Positions 24,219 to 33,796 of a stretch of 64,000 nucleotides of DNA are shown here, in pieces. The stretch spans positions 29,110-93,109 of the forward strand of contig JABFGH010000020.1 of NCBI GenBank assembly GCA_013112585.1, read 5' to 3'. The position numbers and the translations under genes are program-made. The DNA is from Ignavibacteriota bacterium (GTDB lineage: Bacteria; Bacteroidota; Ignavibacteria; Ignavibacteriales; Melioribacteraceae). The first letter of the stretch is position 1. Each line of letters opens with the position of its first letter. The notes beneath the pieces are model-generated. The model had not been told where the DNA came from. It saw only the letters and a list, made by a program, of their open reading frames with translations, and did not search any database.

Positions 24219-27191
24219 CATAGAGGCAGCGCTGATACACTTTATAACAAAATAATTATTGAATTCGAAAATAATTTAAAGGTATCCCTAGAACATGCAA
24301 AAGAACAATTAGCCGGTTACCTGCTTGGGCAATTTAAAGCCGGTGAAGGATATAATTTTACGCTAATTGCTACCGACTGCATAACATGGAAAGTGTTTGC
24401 ACCTGATGTTACTTGTTTGGGGAATATTGGTGAATTAACAGAAGATGAATTAAAACTTAATGAAGTTAAAAGTGCCGAGTTTGTTTTAACTGAACGGAAT
24501 ACAGAAGAGTTTTACTACTGGATAGATAGATTTTTATTCAAAGAAGAAAAACAGAAAGCCACACTAAATAGAATTGAAGAAGCTTTCGGTTATAATAGCA
24601 ATGTATTTCTGGAATGTTTTCGTGAAATGACAATTCATTTTAATGAGGCTAAAAAATTCGGCGAGGTTCAAGTTTCATATGAACAATGGAGTAAGTTTTT
24701 AAGCATCGCTTACGGCTCGTTTGAAGCAAGTGAAAGTAATTTTTTAATTCATACCTACCTTAGCGTGTTTGCCAAAATGCTTGCCTATGCTGTAGTTTCA
24801 AACGATGATTTTATTGACGACACAGAAATGAAAAGCATTATCGACGGCAGCATATTCCACCGGTACAGTATTCGAAATTTTGTTGATGACGATTTTTTCC
24901 ATTGGGTAAAAAATGAGCGTGACTTCAAAGCACTTAAAAAAGTATTCAGATTAATTGCGCAGGAAATTTCCACATTCGATTTTAATGATGTTGATGAAGA
25001 TATACTTAAAGGCGTTTACCAAGAACTAATTGATCTTGATACAAGACATGCACTGGGTGAATATTATACGCCCGACTGGCTTTGCGAAAGAATATTGAAC
25101 GAGTATGAACTTAAAAAAGGAAATAGAATTTTGGACCCCGCATGCGGTAGCGGATCATTTTTAATTGCCGCTGTGCATCGCTTACGCAAGCTAAACCCCG
25201 GCATAACTGTGGAGGATATTAATAGCTGTATTTACGGAATTGATATTCATCCCCTTTCTGTACAAATAGCAAAAACAAATATGCTGCTTGCGCTTGGTAA
25301 AGGTGTTGTTAATGCCCGCACCCCGGTTCACATAAATGTTATACTTGCAAATACATTGCTTGCGCCCGATGGCGTTGAAGACTTGTTCGGTAAAAATTTT
25401 AAGATGCAGATAGATAAAGAAACACTTGAACTTAGTTCCCAAATTTTGGATGACGTTAAAGTTTTTGATGAAGCCCTTGAAGCAGCCGAGGAACTTGCTG
25501 AACAAACTTATTCTAAAAAAAGAATTGATGTAGAAGCATTTGAGAAAATTTTAATTAAACAAATTACTAACGGCGGTTTTAACAAACAGGTCGTTGAAAG
25601 CTTTTACAAAATTTATAATAGCCTTTGTAACGTAAAAGTTAAACGAAGAGACAGCATTTGGAAGTTTATAGTTCAAAATCTTTACAAGCCATATTTCCTT
25701 TCTAATAAATTTGATTTTGTTGTAGGCAACCCGCCATGGTTTACTTACAGCTCAATTAAAAATGAAGAGTACCAAAATATTTTGAATGAACTTGCAGAGA
25801 ACTATGATGTAAAACCGAAAAAAGTTTCAAACTTTCCGCATCTTGAAATAGCAGCAATATTTTTTGCTTACTGCAGTAGTTATTTTTTAAAAGAGAATGG
25901 TGAAATATGTTTTGTACTGCCGAGAAGTTTTTTTAGTGCAGACCATCATGATAATACGAGAAGCGGAAAGACAAAAGGATTTAAACTAAACACAGTTTGG
26001 GACCTAAAAGATGTAACTCCGCTTTTCAGAATTCCGAGTTCTGTTTTATTTGCCACGAAAGCTAAAGAACATTCCAAACGTAATTTGCTAGCAAGCGGTA
26101 TAAGTGGAATTTCATTCCAGGGCAAACTGCCGGAACATAATTGTAAATTGAAAGCAGCCAATAAAACTTTAACCGAAACTAAAGCCAAATGGTTTTATGT
26201 TAAACAGGGCAGCTCATCTGCATTATCAAATAAAAAATATAAAACTCAGGAAAAACCAAATCCTTATAAAAGCAGTTTTAAGCAAGGGGCTACAATTGTT
26301 CCGCGTTCATTTTATTTTGTACAGCTTGAACAAGAAATGCCTGATGATTTTAAAGACAAGATAATTAACATTAAGACTTCCGAGAATATAAAAGCAGATG
26401 CAAAAGAACCGTGGAAATCAATTGACCTAAAAGGCAAAATTGAAAGCAAGTTTTTGTTTAGAACAGCATTATCAAAAAGTATTTTACCGTTTGCGCTTTA
26501 CAAACCCGACCTGGTAGTGCTGCCGATAACTATAAATAAAAATGGCAGTGATGAAAAAGAAATAAAACTGCATTCTGCCGATGAATTGATGAGCGATGGA
26601 TATTTGAATGCCTCACGCTGGTTCAAGAATGCTGAAAATTTTTGGGATATTTATCGAACAGAAAAAAATAAAACAATTGAACTAGAAAAATATTTGAATT
26701 GGCAGAATAAATTAGTCGATCAAAACTTAAATGCACCATATTTAGTTTTATATAATTCATCTGCTATAAATGCTAATTCCACAATTGTAGTAAGGGATAA
26801 ATTAGATTTAGATTTTATAGTCGAACACAAAACTTATGTTTTATTTACTGCTGATTTGATTGAAGCATATTATTTAATGGCAATATTTAACTCGAGCAAA
26901 CCAAACGAAATAATGAAAGACTTTCAATCGAGAGGTTTATGGGGCGCACGGGATGTTCACAAAAAAATTCTTGATGTTTACTTCCCTAAATTTAATGAAA
27001 GCGATGAACTGCATTTAAGACTTGCCCTGCTAAGTGAAACAGCACATAAAAAAGCAGCAGAATTTATTGAAGTAAATCCGCCTCAGCATGAATTATCCGC
27101 AACCCGTTTAGGTCGTTACCGTGTAGAAATAAAAAAACATTTACACAAAGAATTGAAAGAGATTGATAAGTTGGTGAAAAAAATAGTTTAA
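24027..27191 (+). CDS. Restriction-modification fusion (Type IIG/Eco57I-like N6-adenine methylase with N-terminal nuclease)
   Basis: The first 200 or so residues of this 1054-residue protein include ADTLYNKIIIEFENNLK near residue 70-86, a PD-(D/E)xK-like nuclease stretch. The methylase core has motif I LDPACGSGSFLIAAVHRL near residue 370 and the catalytic NPPWF near 568, followed by FVLPRSFF. The last 300 residues would be the target-recognition region. Such single-chain enzymes both methylate and cut at their site. GGAGG lies 16 bases before ATG, a long gap, so the start may be internal or weakly translated. It directly precedes the Argonaute module on the same strand, forming a defence island. 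Confidence 0.85.
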   Translation: MKNKLILEYFNKVKSANKEATKKEAFKDLLNRLYSNEKELLKVIDKITLGSEKAVLEIPRKDKVHRGSADTLYNKIIIEFENNLKVSLEHAKEQLAGYLLGQFKAGEGYNFTLIATDCITWKVFAPDVTCLGNIGELTEDELKLNEVKSAEFVLTERNTEEFYYWIDRFLFKEEKQKATLNRIEEAFGYNSNVFLECFREMTIHFNEAKKFGEVQVSYEQWSKFLSIAYGSFEASESNFLIHTYLSVFAKMLAYAVVSNDDFIDDTEMKSIIDGSIFHRYSIRNFVDDDFFHWVKNERDFKALKKVFRLIAQEISTFDFNDVDEDILKGVYQELIDLDTRHALGEYYTPDWLCERILNEYELKKGNRILDPACGSGSFLIAAVHRLRKLNPGITVEDINSCIYGIDIHPLSVQIAKTNMLLALGKGVVNARTPVHINVILANTLLAPDGVEDLFGKNFKMQIDKETLELSSQILDDVKVFDEALEAAEELAEQTYSKKRIDVEAFEKILIKQITNGGFNKQVVESFYKIYNSLCNVKVKRRDSIWKFIVQNLYKPYFLSNKFDFVVGNPPWFTYSSIKNEEYQNILNELAENYDVKPKKVSNFPHLEIAAIFFAYCSSYFLKENGEICFVLPRSFFSADHHDNTRSGKTKGFKLNTVWDLKDVTPLFRIPSSVLFATKAKEHSKRNLLASGISGISFQGKLPEHNCKLKAANKTLTETKAKWFYVKQGSSSALSNKKYKTQEKPNPYKSSFKQGATIVPRSFYFVQLEQEMPDDFKDKIINIKTSENIKADAKEPWKSIDLKGKIESKFLFRTALSKSILPFALYKPDLVVLPITINKNGSDEKEIKLHSADELMSDGYLNASRWFKNAENFWDIYRTEKNKTIELEKYLNWQNKLVDQNLNAPYLVLYNSSAINANSTIVVRDKLDLDFIVEHKTYVLFTADLIEAYYLMAIFNSSKPNEIMKDFQSRGLWGARDVHKKILDVYFPKFNESDELHLRLALLSETAHKKAAEFIEVNPPQHELSATRLGRYRVEIKKHLHKELKEIDKLVKKIV

Positions 27192-27195
27192 TGAA

Positions 27196-28587
27196 ATGAT
27201 TCCATATAAACCAAAAATATTTGTAAGCTCAACAATAAAAGATATGCCTAATGAACGGATTGCGGCACTTAAAGCAATAAATGAATTTGGTGCTGAACCA
27301 GTTATGTCGGAGTATACGATAAGTGCTCAAAATTCAAATAGTATATCAGTTTGTTTAGACAGTGTTAAGAATAGTCATATTTATGTCCTTATACTTGGGG
27401 GTAAATTTGGATGGCAACCCTTTGGTAAAGAATCAATAACTGAACTTGAATATAATACGGCACAAACTAATAATGTTCCTACCTTAGTTTTTAATACTCA
27501 TTATCGTAAAGATGATTTACAAACTGAGTTTTCAGATAAAGTAGGAGCAACATACTTTTGGAAAACTATCGATGATGTATTTCAATTAAAGGAAGAGCTA
27601 ACAAAAAGTTTAAAAATAGAAATAGAAAAATTACAAAAAAATCAAATAAATAATACAGAACCAATCTATTCCAATCTGATAAATATTTCATTTCCAGAAA
27701 AACTTTATATCGCAGATCTCAATCTTGATCGAGATGAAATAATTCAAAATTCCAAAAGTACAAGAAAATGGTTATCGAAAAATGCAAGTTGGTTTGATAT
27801 TGCCGTCTCAGCAATACATCAAAGAGGTATTATTTTTCCGCATGATTGGACAATTTATAAAAAGCAAATTTTAACTTTCCATAATCTATCTGATTCTGAT
27901 GTCGCATTATCAAAAATATGTGATTTAGGAACAGTAACGCCTTTGTATTGTTCTGAATTTTATAACCAATCTTTGGATCAATTGTCAGTGTTTAAAACTT
28001 TATTGGCAAAATGTCTTCAAACAAAACTTTACAGGCTAAATATTAAATGGTATAAAGATGAAAAACTATTTGCTTTTTTACCTGTTTCCAAAGATTCAAA
28101 AGACAGGTGGATTAATCGAAAAATTGAGTGGACAAAAACAAAAAGGAATAGCAGAACAGTCACAAAAACAACTTATAGCTTAAAGGACCCCAACAAAATA
28201 TCAAGTACTAGACACCTAGCATTTGAGGCAAAGTTTTACTTTTTAAATGAAGAGTGGTTTGTTGCAATTAAGCCTGACTGGTTAATAACGTGGAAGGATT
28301 TTGAAGCAAGTAAATATGGTTTTGAAAAGATTCAGTACATAAAACAGAAAGAAAAAAATATTCACGTCTTTAATCATTTAAATTTTATTCTTTGGTACTT
28401 ACAGCCTGATAGAACACTACCACTTTTTAATGAATATACTGAATACAAGTTTTTAAAAATTGAGAGTTTTTTAAAATTTGATGCTTTCCCTATTATTCAT
28501 GATGAACTTTGGAGACAGTTGGAAAGTAAAAAAAATAGTAAAAATTTAATTGATAAAAATGGAACAATTGATCTATTCATAAAATGA
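27196..28587 (+). CDS. DUF4062-APAZ protein, effector partner of short Argonaute
   Basis: The N terminus of this 463-residue protein is a DUF4062 domain: KIFVSSTIKDMPNERIAALK, then GAEPVMSEY, SHIYVLILGGKFGW and SITELEYNTA. It is TIR-like in layout, and the Glu of SITELEY is a candidate active residue. From about residue 170 the protein follows the pattern of APAZ domains that bind short Argonautes. Its stop overlaps the Argonaute start by four bases (ATGA). In known pairs the APAZ partner carries TIR, Sir2 or nuclease activity that kills the cell or destroys invader DNA when the guide finds a target. The DUF4062 version is rarely described, so the activity is inferred. Confidence 0.78.
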   Translation: MIPYKPKIFVSSTIKDMPNERIAALKAINEFGAEPVMSEYTISAQNSNSISVCLDSVKNSHIYVLILGGKFGWQPFGKESITELEYNTAQTNNVPTLVFNTHYRKDDLQTEFSDKVGATYFWKTIDDVFQLKEELTKSLKIEIEKLQKNQINNTEPIYSNLINISFPEKLYIADLNLDRDEIIQNSKSTRKWLSKNASWFDIAVSAIHQRGIIFPHDWTIYKKQILTFHNLSDSDVALSKICDLGTVTPLYCSEFYNQSLDQLSVFKTLLAKCLQTKLYRLNIKWYKDEKLFAFLPVSKDSKDRWINRKIEWTKTKRNSRTVTKTTYSLKDPNKISSTRHLAFEAKFYFLNEEWFVAIKPDWLITWKDFEASKYGFEKIQYIKQKEKNIHVFNHLNFILWYLQPDRTLPLFNEYTEYKFLKIESFLKFDAFPIIHDELWRQLESKKNSKNLIDKNGTIDLFIK

Positions 28588-29999
28588 AATTTAACTTATT
28601 AAATGAGCCTGAACTAGTATTTGGTGGTGGAAAACATATCTGTCCCAAAACTGGGATAACTGATTATAGTGTTTATGATATTAATTTTAAGGCTAGAAAA
28701 ACCGATTTCCTTTTAGGTATAGTTGGTTTAGAGGAAGATATTGAAAAATTAAATGATTGGCTAAAAGTTTGCGAGGGATTCATTAGTGCAGAAGATTCAG
28801 ATAAACAAAATATTTCTTTTCCAGGATTTAACAGGAATACAGGTTTCAAATCATCATTTCAATATTCAAGCGAAATATCAAGAATGTTAAGTTTAAGTAC
28901 ACTAAAAGAAATATTGAGAGAACCGAATAGAAATAAACGAATAAGTGATGCTGTAAATGAATTTTATAAACAATGTAAATTTCTTTCTGAAGATAAAAAA
29001 GTTGATATTATTATTTGTATTATACCAAAAATATTTGAAGATAAAATCGTTAAAGATAGAAATGATTTCAGTGTAGAGGAAAATATCGAAGAAGAAAGCG
29101 ATACTAAAAAAATTGAAACAAATTTCAGAAGAGCACTTAAAGCAAAATGTCTTCAATTTGATAGTCCAATACAAATCATTAGGGAATATGTACTGTCGGA
29201 AAGTAAAAAAATTCAGGATAGAGCAACAATAGCTTGGAATTTTAGTATAGGTATTTATTATAAAGCAATGCAAACAGTACCTTGGAAATTAGATAGAGAT
29301 TCTAATTTACCACCTGCTTGTTACGTTGGAATTAGTTTTTATAGGAGTAGAGATAGGACTACTCTTCAAACGAGCCTCGCTCAAATTTTTAATGAAAACG
29401 GTAATGGTATAATTTTGAGAGGCTCACCTGTCTCTAAAGATAAAGATGATCGAATTCCCCATTTAAATTATGATGAGGCTTATGATTTGTTATTTAAAAC
29501 TCTTGAACATTATAAATTTGCCTTATCAACAATTCCTGGTAGGCTTGTACTACATAAAACATCAAAATTTTATGAGGATGAGCTACATGGCTTTGAGGCA
29601 GCAGCAAAAGAATTTGGTGTAATTGCTTATGACATAATTAATATTCAAGAAACAGATATCCGACTATTTAGAAATGGACTTTATCCACCACATCGCGGTT
29701 CAATGATAACTATTGATGATACGAAAATATTACTTTATACACGTGGATCAATGGAATACTATAGAACTTATCCAGGTATGTACATACCTGCTCCACTGCT
29801 GATAAACATTGTTAAAAGTGCATCTTCGCATAGGACAATTAGTAATGAGATTCTAGGGTTAACAAAAATGAACTGGAATAACGCTCAGATTGATGGTAAA
29901 TATCCTATCACTATTGGATGTTCACGAAAGGTTGGAGAAATTATGAAATACCTAAATGAAACTGATAAGCCAAAAACAAAATATGCCTACTATATGTAA
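28584..29999 (+). CDS. Short prokaryotic Argonaute (MID-PIWI)
   Basis: This 471-residue protein has the length of short pAgos, which contain only MID and PIWI domains. VDIIICIIPKIFED and ALKAKCLQFDSPIQIIREYV fit the MID region. The PIWI region starts near PPACYVGISFYRSRD and continues through RLVLHKTSKFYEDELHGFEA to the C-terminal IPAPLLINIVKSASS. The usual first catalytic Asp is replaced (VGISF), so slicing is not expected. Guide-directed sensing with activation of the DUF4062-APAZ partner is the inferred job. It overlaps the partner gene by four bases. A TIR gene follows 111 bases later. Confidence 0.82.
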   Translation: MKFNLLNEPELVFGGGKHICPKTGITDYSVYDINFKARKTDFLLGIVGLEEDIEKLNDWLKVCEGFISAEDSDKQNISFPGFNRNTGFKSSFQYSSEISRMLSLSTLKEILREPNRNKRISDAVNEFYKQCKFLSEDKKVDIIICIIPKIFEDKIVKDRNDFSVEENIEEESDTKKIETNFRRALKAKCLQFDSPIQIIREYVLSESKKIQDRATIAWNFSIGIYYKAMQTVPWKLDRDSNLPPACYVGISFYRSRDRTTLQTSLAQIFNENGNGIILRGSPVSKDKDDRIPHLNYDEAYDLLFKTLEHYKFALSTIPGRLVLHKTSKFYEDELHGFEAAAKEFGVIAYDIINIQETDIRLFRNGLYPPHRGSMITIDDTKILLYTRGSMEYYRTYPGMYIPAPLLINIVKSASSHRTISNEILGLTKMNWNNAQIDGKYPITIGCSRKVGEIMKYLNETDKPKTKYAYYM

Positions 30000-30110
30000 A
30001 TTATTATTGGTTGAAAAATTTTTAGCTATAGAAAAATTTTTTACTTATGTTTTCTTTCAAGCAAAGGTTAAGAATATAAATCAAATCCCTGGAGAATACA
30101 CTGTTGTTAT

Positions 30111-31025
30111 ATGAATATTGAAAATAAATTTAAATATGAAGTTGCTTTATCATTTGCCGGTGAAGACAGAAGATATGTTAAAGAAGTAGCGGTTTGCTTG
30201 GAGCAAAACGGCATTAGTGTATTTTTTGATGAATTCAATGAAACAGAACTTTGGGGCAAAGACCTTTATGTATATTTAGATGAAATTTATCGTAAGGAAT
30301 CCCGGTTTTGTTTGATGTTCCTTTCAGAATCTTATGCAAAAAAGCTTTGGACTAACCACGAACGTGAAAGTGCACAGTCAAGAGCCTTCCAAGAACATCA
30401 GGAGTATATACTTCCAATTAAACTGGATGACACTGAGATCCCAGGAATCAGGCCAACCATTGGATATTTAGATGGGAGGAAATTTACACCTAATGAAATT
30501 TGCAATAGAGTTTTATCAAAATTGAGTTCAGTACAAAGTAATTTTTCTGAATTAGAAGATGATGCCGATATTCCTGTTGTAAAAAGAATAATAACTGACG
30601 ATGAAAAAAATAAATATCTTCTGAATGCTTTTGATGAATTAAAAAAGGCTTTTAGTTCTAGACTAGAAAAACTATCTAATAAAAATAAACATGTCACAAC
30701 TGAATTAAAGGAAATTTCAAAATCTGAATTTATTTCTATCGCAAAAACTGAAGAGTTCGAATTCGGTTCTAAGCTTTGGTGTTCAAAAAGATTTTCCGAT
30801 GGCTTAGCCATATTTTATAGAGAATCTTATAGGGAAGATTTTCAAAGTAATAGTTATAATGATAGTGCTCATGCTGTAGATAATGGGATTGAAATTTATT
30901 TTGAAATTCTTGGGCTAGTTTTGGGATCCGTTCCGGGTACTGAAGAAATTGATTTAAAACATGCAAGTACTGAAGATTTAATTAAATATTTTTGGGGTAG
31001 ATTTATCAGTAACTTTAGCTATTAG
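30111..31025 (+). CDS. TIR-domain protein
   Basis: Residues 8-140 of this 304-residue protein form a TIR domain: YEVALSFAGEDRRYVKEVAV, FFDEFNETELWGKDL, RFCLMFLSESYAKKLW and the NAD-hydrolase Glu in the W-x3-E motif WTNHE. The remaining 160 residues are helical and of unknown role. There is no membrane segment. TIR proteins of this size act as NADase effectors or signal-producing sensors. Its position just after a DUF4062-APAZ/Argonaute pair makes it a possible third component, although a 111-base gap and an absent clear ribosome site leave independent expression open. Confidence 0.85.
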   Translation: MNIENKFKYEVALSFAGEDRRYVKEVAVCLEQNGISVFFDEFNETELWGKDLYVYLDEIYRKESRFCLMFLSESYAKKLWTNHERESAQSRAFQEHQEYILPIKLDDTEIPGIRPTIGYLDGRKFTPNEICNRVLSKLSSVQSNFSELEDDADIPVVKRIITDDEKNKYLLNAFDELKKAFSSRLEKLSNKNKHVTTELKEISKSEFISIAKTEEFEFGSKLWCSKRFSDGLAIFYRESYREDFQSNSYNDSAHAVDNGIEIYFEILGLVLGSVPGTEEIDLKHASTEDLIKYFWGRFISNFSY

Positions 31026-31048
31026 TAATTTTGCTGATTAAATTAAAT

Positions 31049-31082
31049 GAAGAGCAGAACCACTCGAAATTTTCTGCTCTTC
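31049..31082. terminator. Bidirectional terminator hairpin
   Basis: GAAGAGCAGAA and TTCTGCTCTTC form an 11-bp perfect stem with a 12-base loop, placed between the convergent TIR and amidotransferase genes. It would stop transcripts from both sides. Confidence 0.7.
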
Positions 31083-31102
31083 CTAGTATTACCAATTTGG
31101 AC

Positions 31103-31822
31103 CTAAAAATCATGAACCGTACATATGCCAATTTCCGTCGAAAATTTATGCATACACCCATAACAAGTCTCATTTACTACTTCTCTTTCTTCAAGTAACT
31201 CAATACCACAGTATTGGCATAATTCATAGTCTCCAATCTCATGTGTCCAAAGTATATCAGGTCGCTCGCTTAAAATAGTACTCGGGCAGTAGCTGTAATT
31301 ACTGAACCAGTTTCCCTTTTTATCCCAGTGTCCAAGATGTTCGTTTAGTATCCAGTATTTCCCTTGGTAATTCATGAATAGTAATTTTGATCTTTCAACA
31401 TACCTTGCAATTAGTTCCCTCATTGCTACGTTGTTTAAGAAATTGTGGGGCAGTTGTTTTAATATTTTTTGATTGAATGCTATTGTATCACTCACTTTTG
31501 ATTTTCGCTGCAATGGAATATCTATCATTCCGTTGTGCATGAATGCCAGTTTCTCATTTACTTTGAATGGATGAATGTTGTTTGTATCTATTTTCCCGGA
31601 TGTAGCAATACGAAAGTGAAGTGCTATTTTGGTTTTCTTAAATTCGCTTCTTAGTGTTGAATAGTAGTCGTAAAATGTGTTAAATGTTTTTAGTTCTTTG
31701 AATGTGTTTATTGATCCGTCAATTGCGTACATTAGCCCGGCTCCGTCGTTGTTTGAGTCCCAGCATTCATTTAATATTTCTTTGGATAGATGTTCTTTTG
31801 TGTTAAGTATTATTATGCACAT
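31103..31822 (-). CDS. Class II glutamine amidotransferase-like protein
   Basis: This 239-residue protein begins MCIIILNTKEH, which exposes Cys2 as the Ntn-type nucleophile after Met removal. IALHFRIATSGKIDTNNIHP and LAFMHNGMIDIP match the amidotransferase glutamine site. The last 45 residues hold CQYCG and CYGCMH, a zinc-ribbon tail. It overlaps the amidoligase gene by ten bases. Amidoligase plus class II amidotransferase pairs occur in phages and mobile elements, where ammonia or amide transfer and peptide-tag conjugation have been proposed. Enzyme type is well supported; the substrate is unknown. Confidence 0.8.
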   Translation of the reverse strand: MCIIILNTKEHLSKEILNECWDSNNDGAGLMYAIDGSINTFKELKTFNTFYDYYSTLRSEFKKTKIALHFRIATSGKIDTNNIHPFKVNEKLAFMHNGMIDIPLQRKSKVSDTIAFNQKILKQLPHNFLNNVAMRELIARYVERSKLLFMNYQGKYWILNEHLGHWDKKGNWFSNYSYCPSTILSERPDILWTHEIGDYELCQYCGIELLEEREVVNETCYGCMHKFSTEIGICTVHDF

Positions 31823-33030
31823 TGTTTTACCTCAATAAATTTTGTTAAGTTTTTGTAATTTTTGTCTTTCTTTATGTAGTCGTAGAAATGATCTTTGGTA
31901 AGCTGTTTAAGGGATGTTACTTTTACGAAGCTGCATATAGCAACTACGAATTCTATGTTTTTGTGATAAGAGTTTTCGTTTAGTGTTCCTCTGAAGATTC
32001 TAAACTCGATTGTACTTTGGTTTTGAAGATTTATTGCCGTGTATCTTTCGCTTCCACCTTTCTTTTTACTTTGGTTATAAATTGCTTTTTTGTCTTTCTT
32101 TATTTTCCCCCATTGATTGAGATTGTTAGATTTCCTTTGCGATATTACTTCTACGAATTCTTCATTCTGGCAGAAGAATAAGTGCAGTTTGGCTAGGTCT
32201 AATCCGGATAAGTAACTTTTCGTTATGTGGATATGGATGCCGCATGTTGAGGTATTGTATGATCTAAACCCATGATCCCTTAGCGTATTAAGTAGTTCAC
32301 TGAAAATTGATTTGTGCTGATTGTACCACGAGTGACTAAATGGATGAGTTACTATTTCAAATCCATCTTCAATACTGCTGTCATTTTTTAAGTAGTAGAG
32401 TCTTGATATATCATTTATCTCTTCGGCACAGCTTGCCCTGCAATTGCCTTTTGATTCAGTTTCAAGCTCAACTCCTAAAAAATATTTTGAATTATCATTT
32501 GGATTTTTAAAAAATACTGGATCAGGTTTGTATGAATAATTATGTATTGATACGCCGCAGTTGCAGCCGTCATCCGCCCAATAATCGTTTCCGCAATTTT
32601 CACAGTAACTGTGCAGCTCGCCAAAGCAGTATTCGCAGTAGTCGTTTTGAGTAATCTCTGAGTAGCGTGAGTCATCATTTCTAATTGCTTCATCACAGTG
32701 ACGGCAATAGGTGTGGTCTGCATAAAAACAATCATTGCAATAGCTAATATTTCCATAAACGTGTTCTGTCCTTTCATTTTCGTGATAGGAATTTTCACAT
32801 CCCTCGCAGTAAAAATGTTTAGTTATAAATACTTCTTCGGGTAAGTATTCTTCCAAATAATCTGAGTATCTGCAATCATCCGTCCAGTATCTTTCCCCGT
32901 CATAGAGGATTGTTTCATTTTCGAAGTACCCGGTTTCATACCAGTTGTTTTCAAAGTGTGTACAATTTTTCTTTAGTCTGTATTTTCTATCCTCGCACAG
33001 ACATATCAGTTCTTTAATTTGATGTTGCAT
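31813..33030 (-). CDS. Amidoligase (ATP-grasp-like COOH-NH2 ligase) with N-terminal zinc ribbons
   Basis: Residues 70-165 of this 405-residue protein hold five or more Cys pairs (YCEGCENSYH, YCNDCFY, YCRHCDE, YCEYCF, YCENCGND), a run of zinc ribbons. From residue 190 the protein follows the phage-type amidoligase: FLGVELETES, DSSIEDGFEIVTHPFS, STCGIHIHITKSYL, and RYTAINLQNQ then STIEFRIFRGT. Glu and His residues in these blocks bind Mg and ATP. It probably joins an amine to a carboxylate in a peptide or glutamate-like substrate. The gene has a hairpin over its ribosome site (33034-33064). Confidence 0.82.
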   Translation of the reverse strand: MQHQIKELICLCEDRKYRLKKNCTHFENNWYETGYFENETILYDGERYWTDDCRYSDYLEEYLPEEVFITKHFYCEGCENSYHENERTEHVYGNISYCNDCFYADHTYCRHCDEAIRNDDSRYSEITQNDYCEYCFGELHSYCENCGNDYWADDGCNCGVSIHNYSYKPDPVFFKNPNDNSKYFLGVELETESKGNCRASCAEEINDISRLYYLKNDSSIEDGFEIVTHPFSHSWYNQHKSIFSELLNTLRDHGFRSYNTSTCGIHIHITKSYLSGLDLAKLHLFFCQNEEFVEVISQRKSNNLNQWGKIKKDKKAIYNQSKKKGGSERYTAINLQNQSTIEFRIFRGTLNENSYHKNIEFVVAICSFVKVTSLKQLTKDHFYDYIKKDKNYKNLTKFIEVKQCA

Positions 33031-33033
33031 TGT

Positions 33034-33064
33034 TTTGATCTCCTATGATTTTATGGAGATCAAA
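33034..33064 (-). promoter_or_regulatory. Hairpin sequestering the amidoligase ribosome site
   Basis: TTTGATCTCC and GGAGATCAAA pair over 10 bases with an 11-base loop. On the minus strand the AGGAGATC arm is the Shine-Dalgarno of the amidoligase gene, six to eight bases before its ATG 33030. Pairing would hide the ribosome site, suggesting translational control. Confidence 0.6.
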
Positions 33065-33235
33065 CTTTAAGGGCGGTTGTTTAGAAATGGACATAGTTCA
33101 CCCGGTATAGTATTGATGCATACTATCTTTAAATATTTTAGATGGTGAATATGTTTTTAGCGGTAGGTTCTAAACATTTATTTTGCCATAAGTTTGACCT
33201 CCATTGTTTTATTTAGAAAATTGTTTATTGGAAGA

Positions 33236-33490
33236 TTAGTAATCTTCCGGGAATAGAATTGTAAGTAAATCTTCACCGTTTGGACCGGCTCGATGGTCTA
33301 GTATTCCCCACAGTTTGTAGTTACTTACAAATACTGTCCAAAGATCAGGATTGAGTGGATCTTGTTTTTGCATTTTTACTTCTAGTTTCTGTAATGCTTC
33401 TTGCATTTCTGCGGGATTTAATTTTGCTGCTACTGATCTTGATGCCACTATGTAGAGTGACCCATTGTTTTGTTTTTCTAATATGTTCAT
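33236..33490 (-). CDS. Small hypothetical protein
   Basis: This 84-residue protein has no Cys clusters or membrane segment. AGGAGGT lies seven bases before ATG 33490, and on the minus strand ATTTATACA lies about 55 bases upstream as a possible promoter element. Contents such as NPAEMQEALQKLEVKMQKQD suggest an amphipathic helix flanked by beta strands (LYIVASRSVAA, DLWTVFVSNYKLWG). It is probably a single-domain protein in the same orientation as the amidoligase pair. Not recognised. Confidence 0.65.
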   Translation of the reverse strand: MNILEKQNNGSLYIVASRSVAAKLNPAEMQEALQKLEVKMQKQDPLNPDLWTVFVSNYKLWGILDHRAGPNGEDLLTILFPEDY

Positions 33491-33796
33491 GGTTCTTACC
33501 TCCTTAAATTTTACAGACTCAAGTGCAAAGAAATTGAGGCTGTATAAATTGATTTAGTGATTTTGTTAGTTAATTTTGTAGAATTTGAAGTGCGGTCTTT
33601 CATCTAGGTAATTTGGTCGTATTTTGGCTTCTCAAAGCCGGAACGGGCCAAATATGTGTTTTCGTTTAGTTGAAAACTACTTTGTGATTAATTGAATCAC
33701 AGCAGCATTTATCAATCCCGATTTTTATATCATGGAGATGTTCGCGTGCTGTAATTCAATTGGTTGTTGTGAGTGTGAATGTATGTGAAGCGTGAC
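33491..33796. other. Intergenic region with several small hairpins
   Basis: No gene is seen. Short inverted repeats include TTTGGC...GCC...GGCCAAA near 33613-33648 and TGTGATTaattgAATCACA near 33682-33700. They could be operators or part of an untranslated leader. There is no terminator-like U-tract. Confidence 0.35.
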
